DNA of 64,000 nt from CAYYWP01 sp050176585. Its GTDB lineage: Bacteria > Desulfobacterota > Binatia > HRBIN30 > CADEER01. The DNA is taken from the NCBI GenBank assembly GCA_050176585.1, contig JBFXHX010000001.1, forward strand, positions 62,001-126,000, in the 5' to 3' direction. Below the pieces are notes generated by a model. That model saw only the letters and a list, made by a program, of their open reading frames with translations, was not told the origin of the DNA and did not search any database. Positions within the stretch are counted from its first letter, which is position 1. Each line of letters starts with the position of its first letter. Position numbers and translations under genes: made by a program. Below, one piece after another: positions 57,662-64,000 of this stretch.

Positions 57662-57690
57662 TGTTCCACGTGCAACTTGACGGTGAAACA
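57662..57690. promoter_or_regulatory. parS-like composite site, copy 2
   Basis: TGTTCCACGTGCAACT (57662-57677) matches the consensus at 13 of 16 bases, or 14 if C is allowed at position 5, as in Bacillus sites. It is followed by the same TGACG spacer and a perfect GTGAAACA half-site (57683-57690). It agrees with copy 1 at 24 of 29 positions, 222 bp away, and ends 23 bases before the LAGLIDADG gene. Confidence 0.72.
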
Positions 57691-57713
57691 CATAGCCGCC
57701 TATTAAAAGCAGT

Positions 57714-58082
57714 ATGGACGTTGACGAGAGGGCTACGGGGTTCCTCCTCGGCCTGCTGGTTGGCGAGGGCCATTTCGGCGGCGATGGGCGACAGCCACAG
57801 ATCACGTTGCGCATGCACGCCCGGTATGAACAGTTATTCAAATGGCTTGAGCGAACGGTTCCTGGGAGCCGGTTATACGGCCCGTACAACCACGGCGGGC
57901 GGTCCTACTATCAGTGGATGGTGCGCGGCCCGGCTCTGCGCAGCAGTTTGGTGCCGCTGATTTGCCGGAATGTGGACTTGCTCGACGACCACACCCGGGC
58001 GCGGTTCGGATCGATGTGCCAGCGCTATCAATTGCTGACCACAGAACAGCTCGACACCATCGGGGCGAAGCGGTCTACGTAA
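57714..58082 (+). CDS. Small free-standing LAGLIDADG-like protein
   Basis: The 122-residue protein has one LAGLIDADG-type motif, LLGLLVGEG at 11-19, with E18 in the place of the catalytic acid. A beta-rich part resembling the DNA-binding face of these enzymes follows (QITLRMHARYEQLFKWL, SRLYGPYNHGGRSYYQWMVRG). A single motif means it should work as a dimer. No intron, intein or helix-turn-helix partner is present, so it is not an obvious mobile element passenger and not WhiA. It is alone on the plus strand and overlaps the rsmG 3' end by eight bases. There is no clear ribosome site. By eye it is less GC-rich than its neighbours. Function unknown. Confidence 0.75.
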   Translation: MDVDERATGFLLGLLVGEGHFGGDGRQPQITLRMHARYEQLFKWLERTVPGSRLYGPYNHGGRSYYQWMVRGPALRSSLVPLICRNVDLLDDHTRARFGSMCQRYQLLTTEQLDTIGAKRST

Positions 58083-58695
58083 GGGCAACGCTAGGCGTAA
58101 CGACCAAAAGCTCGCGCGAACTTCCGTCGGGTAGCGTGTAGGGTAGCCGCTGCCCCGGCTCCCCTGGCAGTCCGGACGCGGACTGCATCGCGATCAGCCG
58201 GCCCGACGGCGCAAGTAATGGCAGCGCGAGGGCGAGAAGCCGGTCAGTGTCCGCAAGCGCGCGGGAAACGGCCACATCGTAGATGGGACCGTGCTCGGCG
58301 GCGGCGAGCTCGATTCGCCCGTGGTAAATGGTGCAATTCCCCGCGCCGACCGCCCGCCTGGCCTCCTCGAGGAACGAGACCTTCTTTCCGCGCGACTCGA
58401 TGAGGCAAACCTGGGCTCCCGGATTCGCGATAGCTATGGGCAACCCGGGGAAACCGGCGCCGCTGCCGAGATCGGCGATCCTGCTCGGCCCGCCGCACTG
58501 CGCGGCCGCGAACAGCGAGTCGGCGACGTGTTTGGCCAGTATGGAAGCGCTGTCCCGCTGTGAAACGAGCGCAATCTTCTCGTTCCACCGCAATAGCAGC
58601 TCGACATATACTTGGAGCTGCTCACGTTGTCGCTGGGACAGGGCGATGCCGGCGACCTCTTTCGACCATGTTAACAGCGCTGCCCAATCCGCCAT
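58075..58695 (-). CDS. rsmG: 16S rRNA m7G527 methyltransferase
   Basis: The 206-residue protein has the GidB signatures LLRWNEKIALVSQRD, HVADSLFAA, and the SAM site IADLGSGAGFPGLPIAI, followed by FLEEARRAVG. It methylates N7 of G527 in 16S rRNA. It starts 67 bases downstream of mnmG in the usual order mnmG-rsmG-parA-parB, interrupted here by the LAGLIDADG gene on the other strand. Confidence 0.95.
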   Translation of the reverse strand: MADWAALLTWSKEVAGIALSQRQREQLQVYVELLLRWNEKIALVSQRDSASILAKHVADSLFAAAQCGGPSRIADLGSGAGFPGLPIAIANPGAQVCLIESRGKKVSFLEEARRAVGAGNCTIYHGRIELAAAEHGPIYDVAVSRALADTDRLLALALPLLAPSGRLIAMQSASGLPGEPGQRLPYTLPDGSSRELLVVTPSVALT

Positions 58696-58762
58696 AGCCA
58701 CTCCGGGGATTGCGCCGAAAACGGGCCGGTCGGGCGCGAGACCTCCGCTGGCGACGGCGCCC

Positions 58763-60655
58763 TCAGGCGACGCCCATGCGGCGGAGATGGATCGAGAGGA
58801 GTGAGACCGCTGCTGGCGTGATGCCGGCGATGCGAGAGGCCTGGCCGAGTGATTGAGGGCGCACGGTGGATAGCTTTTCTCGTACCTCGCGCGACAGCCC
58901 GGGTATGGCCGCATAGTCGAGGGTCGAGGGAATCCGCGCATCCTCCATCCGTTGCACACGGGCCATCGCGCTGCGCTGACGATCGACGTATCCAGCGTAC
59001 TTGAGCGTCACCTCGACTTGGGCGGCGGCATCGGCGCGCGGCGGCGGGTCGCTGAAGCCCGCCAGGGACCAAACGGTCAGCAGATCGAGTTCGGGGCGTC
59101 GGAGAAGCTGGGCAAACGAGCAGGGCAAGCGCAGCGGACTGGACCCGCGCGTTGTCAGCTGATTGTTCAACGCCTCCGTGGGAGTGGCGATCGCTTGCTC
59201 CAAGCGATCGATGGCGGTTTCGATGGCGAGGCGTTTCGACTCGGTACGCTGCGCGTCCGTTTCGCGGACGGCGCCGATCCGCCTGCCGATGTCCCGCAGG
59301 CGGAGATCGGCGTTGTCCTCCCGCAAGAGGAGCCGATGCTCGGCGCGCGAGGTGAACATCCGGTACGGCTCACCGCCGATGCCGCGCGTGACCAGATCAT
59401 CGACGAGCACGCCGATGTATGCCTGGTCGCGACGGAACAGCAGCGCTGGCTCGCCGCGCAAGCTGAGCGCGGCGTTGATTCCAGCGATCAGGCCTTGCGC
59501 CGCCGCCTCTTCATAGCCGGTTGTGCCGTTGATCTGCCCGGCGTGGTACAACCCGCCGACCAATTTAGTCTCCAGCGACGGCCAGAGTTGCATGGGGTCC
59601 ACGTAATCGTACTCGATCGCGTATCCCGGGCGCATGATCGCGGCTTCTTCCAGCCCGGGAATCGAGCGGACCATCGCGACCTGCACGTCGAGCGGCAGGC
59701 TGGTCGAGAGACCGTTGGGGTAGATCTCGACGGTGTCGATCCCCTCGGGCTCGAGAAATATCTGATGACGCTCCTTGTCGGCGAAGCGCACCACCTTGTC
59801 CTCGATTGACGGGCAGTAGCGCGGTCCGCGGCTCTGAATGCGCCGTTCGAACAACGGCGAGCGATCGAGACCGGAGCGGATGATCTCATGCGTTCGTTCG
59901 TTGGTGTACGTGATGTGGCAGGGCACCTGTGTCTGGGCGATGCGCTCAGTGGCGAAAGAGAACGGCACCGGCGGATCGTCGCCGGGCTGGACCGCGAGGC
60001 GCGCGAAGTCGATCGTGCGCGCGTCGAGCCGCGGACACGTGCCGGTCTTCAAACGACCAACGTGAAAGCCGAGCGCCGCGAGCTGCTCGCTCAATCCTGT
60101 GGCGGCGAAATCCCCGGCGCGGCCCGCCGGCGTGTTGCGCAGGCCGACGTGAATGAGGCCGTTCAAGAAGGTGCCGGTGGTGAGGATGACGCGCTGCGCC
60201 ATCAGGGTTTCGCCCATCGCGGTCTCGACCCCGGCAACGCGCCCGCCGTCGAGGACGAGCGCAACGGTGCTTGTCTGGTAGACGGTCAGATTGGGTGCGC
60301 GCTCCACGCGGGTCTTCATGCGCTCGCGGTAGCGGCGCTTGTCGGCCTGTGCGCGCGAGGCGCGCACGGCAGGGCCCTTCCGCGTGTTGAGCTGGCGAAA
60401 CTGGATCCCGGTCTCGTCGATCGCCAGGGCCATCTCGCCGCCGAGCGCATCGATTTCCTTGACGAGATGTCCCTTGCCGATGCCGCCGATCGCCGGATTG
60501 CACGACATCTGTCCGATGTGGTCGAGGTTCAGCGTGACCATTGCGGTCGCGCAGCCCATGCGCGCGGCGGCGAGCGCCGCTTCGATCCCGGCGTGCCCCG
60601 CACCCACCACGAGCACATCGAAAAGGCGGGGGAATGGAGTCAGTCGGTCGATCAT
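58763..60655 (-). CDS. mnmG: tRNA modification enzyme MnmG (GidA)
   Basis: The 630-residue FAD protein shows DVLVVGAGHAGIEAALAAARMG, CNPAIGGIGKGHLVKEIDALGG, GTFLNGLIHVG, GPRYCPSIEDKVVRF, and YAIEYDYVDP. The C-terminal helical domain ends in the usual LSSIHLRR-like SIHLRRMG. With MnmE it adds the carboxymethylaminomethyl group to U34 of certain tRNAs. It is full length. Confidence 0.97.
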   Translation of the reverse strand: MIDRLTPFPRLFDVLVVGAGHAGIEAALAAARMGCATAMVTLNLDHIGQMSCNPAIGGIGKGHLVKEIDALGGEMALAIDETGIQFRQLNTRKGPAVRASRAQADKRRYRERMKTRVERAPNLTVYQTSTVALVLDGGRVAGVETAMGETLMAQRVILTTGTFLNGLIHVGLRNTPAGRAGDFAATGLSEQLAALGFHVGRLKTGTCPRLDARTIDFARLAVQPGDDPPVPFSFATERIAQTQVPCHITYTNERTHEIIRSGLDRSPLFERRIQSRGPRYCPSIEDKVVRFADKERHQIFLEPEGIDTVEIYPNGLSTSLPLDVQVAMVRSIPGLEEAAIMRPGYAIEYDYVDPMQLWPSLETKLVGGLYHAGQINGTTGYEEAAAQGLIAGINAALSLRGEPALLFRRDQAYIGVLVDDLVTRGIGGEPYRMFTSRAEHRLLLREDNADLRLRDIGRRIGAVRETDAQRTESKRLAIETAIDRLEQAIATPTEALNNQLTTRGSSPLRLPCSFAQLLRRPELDLLTVWSLAGFSDPPPRADAAAQVEVTLKYAGYVDRQRSAMARVQRMEDARIPSTLDYAAIPGLSREVREKLSTVRPQSLGQASRIAGITPAAVSLLSIHLRRMGVA

Positions 60656-60895
60656 CCTACCGTGTCACGGGTGGCGCGGCTCTGCGATGGGACCGCGCGA
60701 GCTCCCACATACGCGAGCCGCTCTTTCATTGGCAACGGCCCTCTCGCCTGGGCACCGCCACCGGGCCGCCGCTTCGGAGTTATATAGAATTTCATGAGCG
60801 CCGAAACACACACAATGCATAGCGGCCGGCGCTGCATAATTCTTCAACTTCGCCGCTTCGCCCCTGCGCGTTGATTGGGGTGTTGGGCGTGCTCT
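60656..60895. other. mnmE-mnmG spacer
   Basis: This 240-base spacer is unusually long for mnmE-mnmG. It contains a short AT-rich patch with TATATA on the minus strand near 60781-60790, about 130 bases before mnmG, which may be a promoter element. I see no tRNA or protein gene. Confidence 0.35.
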
Positions 60896-62245
60896 TCACT
60901 TGCCGATGCAGAACTCCGCAAAGATCGCGTCGAGCACCTCCTCGTTCGCTACCGCGCCGGTGACCGTACCGATGTGCTCCAACGCCGCCTGAACGTCCAC
61001 CGCGATGAGGTCGACGGGCAGGCCTGCGCGCAGCGCGTCGAGCGCGGCGGCGAGCGATCTATGCACCTTGATCAACGCGTCGCGTTGGCGGGCGCTAGTC
61101 AACATCGGCACGTTGTCGGCCCACTGCACTCCGGCGTGCGCGAGCACGGCCGCGCGGAGCGCCTCCAATCCGGCCGGAACGGTCGCGGACACGCGAACGC
61201 ACGTACACCTGTCGGCGACCGCGCCTTCGTCCTCCGCCGACCAGCAGCCCGGTACGTCGATCTTGTTCAGCGCGGCAATGTCGCCGCCGCGGAGAAGCGC
61301 CGCTTGTTCGGTCAGCGGGCGCGAGGTGTCCAAGACCAGCAACCGCACGTCTGCCAGCGCGGCGGCGGCTTCAGCCCGCTCCACCCCGATGCGCTCGACC
61401 ATATCTGCGCTCTCGCGCAAACCGGCGGTGTCGACGAGGACCACCGGAACGCCGTCGAAGTCGGCGGTCGCTTCGATCACGTCCCGCGTGGTGCCGGGAG
61501 CCGGCGTCACGATCGCGCGTTCGCTGCCCAGCAGGGCATTGAAGAGGCTCGACTTGCCGGCGTTCGGCCGCCCGGCGAGGGTGACGCGCAAGCCGCGCCG
61601 CAGCAACTCGCCGCGTGCGTAGGTGCCAAGTAGCGCAGCGACCTGGTCGCGCGCAGCGGTGAGCTCCTGCGCGAGCGGCGCGTCGTCGACGGAGAACTCC
61701 TCGTCGCTGAAATCGATGCGCGCTTCTATGTGGGCCTTGGCGCGCACCAACGCGTCCCGGATTTCGGCGAGGTGCGCGGACAGGCCGCCGAAGAGCTGTG
61801 CGGCCGCGACCTCGGCGCCATCGGCCGTGCGCGCCTGGATCAGTGCCATTACGGCCTCTGCCTGTGCCAGATCCAGCTTGCCGTTCAGGAACGCGCGCTT
61901 GGTGAACTCCCCCGCGCGCGCGGGCCGTGCGCCGGCGACGAGCAGCGCTCCGACGACCCGCTCGAGGACGATGGGGCTGCCGTGGCAGTGCAGCTCCAGC
62001 ACGTCCTCGCCCGTGTAGCTGTGGGGAGCCGCCATCAGCACGGCGAGACCTTCGTCGAGCGGCGTGCCGTCTGCGGTGCACACTCTGCCGCGGTACAGGC
62101 GGTGGCTCGTCCACGCGCCCGGCTGGATGCGGCGGAAGACGGCTTCGCCGAGACGCCGGGCCTCCGGTCCGCTGATGCGGACCACCCCGATGGCGCCCGG
62201 GCCAGGCGCGGTAGCGATGGCGGCAATGGTGTCGAGTTCGTACAT
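60896..62245 (-). CDS. mnmE: tRNA modification GTPase MnmE (TrmE)
   Basis: The 449-residue protein starts MYELDTIAAIATAPG, the usual folate-binding N-terminus. The G domain has the P-loop GRPNAGKSSLFNALLG, the switch APGTTRDVIEA and DTAGLRES. The protein ends in the FCIGK motif needed for activity. It partners MnmG. An in-frame ATG at 62311 overlaps the yidC stop (TAATG) and would add 22 residues; family length favours 62245. Confidence 0.96.
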   Translation of the reverse strand: MYELDTIAAIATAPGPGAIGVVRISGPEARRLGEAVFRRIQPGAWTSHRLYRGRVCTADGTPLDEGLAVLMAAPHSYTGEDVLELHCHGSPIVLERVVGALLVAGARPARAGEFTKRAFLNGKLDLAQAEAVMALIQARTADGAEVAAAQLFGGLSAHLAEIRDALVRAKAHIEARIDFSDEEFSVDDAPLAQELTAARDQVAALLGTYARGELLRRGLRVTLAGRPNAGKSSLFNALLGSERAIVTPAPGTTRDVIEATADFDGVPVVLVDTAGLRESADMVERIGVERAEAAAALADVRLLVLDTSRPLTEQAALLRGGDIAALNKIDVPGCWSAEDEGAVADRCTCVRVSATVPAGLEALRAAVLAHAGVQWADNVPMLTSARQRDALIKVHRSLAAALDALRAGLPVDLIAVDVQAALEHIGTVTGAVANEEVLDAIFAEFCIGK

Positions 62246-62310
62246 GAGCGCGGCGACCACGCCGCCCCGGTCATCCCCCGGAAATGGAAACCCGCGTCGG
62301 GCGCGCTGCA

Positions 62311-63969
62311 TTACCTCTGCGGCTGCTTGCGCATGATCCAGTACTGCTGCGCGATGGTAAGCACGTTATTGACGAGCCAGTACAGCGTCAGCCCCGATGG
62401 GAAGTTGACGAACATGAACGTGAAGATGATCGGCATGATCAGCATGATCCGCTGCTGCATCGGGTCCGCCGGCGACGGCGTCATCCACTGCTGCACCAGC
62501 ATGCTGAGGCCCATGATCAGGGTCAGCACCGGGACGCCCGGCTCCGGTATGAACGGCAGCTGAATGTCGCCGAGCCGATCGGGCGCCGAGAGGTCGTTGA
62601 TCCAGCCGAAGAATGGGGCGTGGCGCAACTCGACCGCATTGAGCAGCGCGTTGTACAAGCCGACGAACACCGGGATCTGCAGCAACATGGGCAGGCAACC
62701 GCCGAGCGGATTCACCTTGTGCCGGCGGTATAGCTCCATGATCTCGCGGTTCATCTCATCCGGCTTGTCCTTCAGCCGCTCGCGGATCTTCTGCATCTCC
62801 GGCTGCAGCTTCTGCATCTCCCGCATCGACTCGAAGCTCTTCTTGGTCAGCGGATAGAAGAGCACCTTGATGATGACGGTCAGCAGGATGATGGCGATGC
62901 CGTAGTTGCCGGTGAATTTGTAGAGAAAGCGCAGCGCCTGCAGCAGCGGCAGGGCGACGACGGTGAACCAGCCGAGGTCGACGGTTTTGCGCAAGCCGTG
63001 CCCGACCGCTTCGAGGCGATCGATTTCCTTCGGGCCGACGTAGACCTGCTCCTGGGTGTGAAAGTTCCCGGGCGGGAACAGCAGTTGGCCTTCGACGCTC
63101 ACATGCCCTTGGGGCGTGTCGTGCTGTCCCTTCGCCCACGCGCGCAGCGCGTTCGTCGGCTCCACTTGCGGAATCATGGAGGCGAGAAAGTAGCGGCCAT
63201 TGAATGCCAGCCAGCCGATGTCTTTCTCGAGCAGCTGCCCGGTCCCGAGATCGGCGTACGACCACTTGTGGACCTTGCCGGCTTGCAATACCGCGACGGT
63301 GTCGAACACCGCATGGGCGGGGTTGGTCTGGGTCGGGTCCACCCCCTCGATCCAGCTGAGCGACATCTCGGTGAGGCCGGAGGGCGCGTTCTCGGCCGCT
63401 GCCTCGAGCGTCCACAGGTAATCGTCGCCGCGCATGCTGATGCGTTTGCGGACGGTGGCACCGTTGAGTTGACCCGCGAAGGTGAGTGTCGCCGTATCCG
63501 CGCCGGACAGCTGGATGGTGCTCTGATCCGCGTCGTAGACCACGGCCGCGTCGCTCACCTGCTGCTGCGCGCCGCGCAGCGACAATTCGAGCGGTAACCG
63601 TCCGCTCGCGGCGGGCAAGACCACCTCCAGCGGTGGGCTGTTGGGATCGACAGTGGTGCGATGGCGTTTGAGCGTGAGGCTCGCGAGCCGCGCTCCGAGG
63701 GTGGTGAACTCCGCCCGGAACAGGTCGGTGTCGACTACCACCGGCCGGGCCTCGGCCGCGGCAGCGGGTGGGACCGCCGGCTTCTCCGGAACTTCTGCGG
63801 GTGCGGGCGCTCCCGCGGCCGCGGCGGGCGACGCGGCGGGCGTCGCGCCGATCGGCGTCGGTATCGGCGGCTGCTCTTTCGCTGGATAGAGGCGCTCTAT
63901 CGCCATCGAGTAGAGCACGACGATGACGAGCGAAAGCGCGATCGCGATGAAGATCCGGCGTTGCTCCAT
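62311..63969 (-). CDS. yidC: Membrane protein insertase YidC
   Basis: The 552-residue protein has an N-terminal membrane anchor (IFIAIALSLVIVVLYSMAI), a Pro/Ala-rich linker, the large periplasmic P1 domain found in Gram-negative bacteria, and the conserved C-terminal insertase core (GNYGIAIILLTVIIKVLFYPLT, LGGCLPMLLQIPVFVGLYNAL, LTLYWLVNNVLTIAQQY). It inserts proteins such as F0 subunit c into the inner membrane. GAGGCG precedes the ATG. No jag (khpB) gene lies between it and mnmE. Confidence 0.97.
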   Translation of the reverse strand: MEQRRIFIAIALSLVIVVLYSMAIERLYPAKEQPPIPTPIGATPAASPAAAAGAPAPAEVPEKPAVPPAAAAEARPVVVDTDLFRAEFTTLGARLASLTLKRHRTTVDPNSPPLEVVLPAASGRLPLELSLRGAQQQVSDAAVVYDADQSTIQLSGADTATLTFAGQLNGATVRKRISMRGDDYLWTLEAAAENAPSGLTEMSLSWIEGVDPTQTNPAHAVFDTVAVLQAGKVHKWSYADLGTGQLLEKDIGWLAFNGRYFLASMIPQVEPTNALRAWAKGQHDTPQGHVSVEGQLLFPPGNFHTQEQVYVGPKEIDRLEAVGHGLRKTVDLGWFTVVALPLLQALRFLYKFTGNYGIAIILLTVIIKVLFYPLTKKSFESMREMQKLQPEMQKIRERLKDKPDEMNREIMELYRRHKVNPLGGCLPMLLQIPVFVGLYNALLNAVELRHAPFFGWINDLSAPDRLGDIQLPFIPEPGVPVLTLIMGLSMLVQQWMTPSPADPMQQRIMLIMPIIFTFMFVNFPSGLTLYWLVNNVLTIAQQYWIMRKQPQR

Positions 63970-64000
63970 GAAGACGCGCCTCTACTGATTACCGCACGGG

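Larger units (their letters stand above)
57315..57713. promoter_or_regulatory. parA upstream region with parS-like sites
   Basis: These 399 bases hold the parA promoter side, a 10-bp direct repeat ACTCCGAATC (57390-57399 and 57420-57429), and two copies of a composite parS-like element. I see no gene. A short open frame at 57500-57706 is rejected because it runs through the second parS-like element and has no family features. Confidence 0.7.

Noticed and set aside
57500..57706. A 68-codon frame between parA and the LAGLIDADG gene
   Set aside because: It reads straight through the second parS-like element, starts without a ribosome site and shows no family features.

Overview
The window is a compact, high-GC, gene-dense piece of a Gram-negative chromosome that spans the replication origin neighbourhood. 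DnaA, DnaN, GyrB and GyrA lie in tandem. GyrB has the long form with the extra C-terminal insert. The ATP synthase is split into two operons, with b and b' stalk subunits, and there is bactofilin next to parB-parA and a Gram-negative type YidC. Together these suggest a deltaproteobacterial-type lineage (Desulfobacterota, Myxococcota or Binatota-like). That placement is inference from gene content and order, not a phylogeny. I see no rRNA, tRNA, insertion sequence, prophage or CRISPR array.

Layout. 1-5.2 kb: end of batA, then batB with a BatC-like tail and a batD/E fusion (envelope stress or aerotolerance VWA cluster). 5.4-8.6 kb: membrane histidine kinase and a sigma-54 activator. 8.6-11.2 kb (minus strand): M20 amidohydrolase, membrane-anchored HEAT-repeat protein, cyclic-nucleotide-binding protein. 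11.7-14.9 kb: complete frdABCD of the E. coli four-subunit type. 15-18.4 kb: receiver protein divergent from an RND/MMPL exporter fused to a cyclic-nucleotide domain. 18.5-20.5 kb: leuC-leuD. 20.5-22.1 kb: DUF971 and TPR proteins, and an orphan ParB-like gene. 22.2-25.2 kb (minus): hemL-atpZ-atpI-atpB-atpE, ending in a clear terminator. 25.2-33.5 kb (plus): dnaA-dnaN-gyrB-gyrA. DnaA-box-like clusters lie on both sides of dnaA, and an AT-rich trinucleotide tract sits before dnaN. 33.6-40.5 kb: three histidine kinases and one stand-alone receiver. 40.6-49 kb: Fe-S aldo/keto reductase, LOG-family protein, YyaL-type thioredoxin-domain protein, CitMHS/NhaD-like antiporter, PhoX-like Tat protein, O-methyltransferase. 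49-55 kb (minus): atpF'-F-H-A-G-D-C. 55-57.3 kb: bactofilin, parB, parA. 57.3-58.1 kb: parS-like repeats and a small LAGLIDADG-domain gene. 58-64 kb (minus): yidC-mnmE-mnmG-rsmG.

Most genes are ordinary housekeeping genes. The most unusual stretch is 57.3-58.1 kb. There a 29-bp composite element occurs twice with the same geometry: a parS-like site, a TGACG spacer and a perfect parS right half-site. The copies are 222 bp apart, beside a free-standing single-motif LAGLIDADG protein that has no intron, intein or partner domain. Other items worth checking are the long inverted repeat between a hybrid kinase and the Fe-S aldo/keto reductase, the stacked hairpins in the antiporter leader, the exporter-cNMP fusion, and the bipartite origin-like signals around dnaA.
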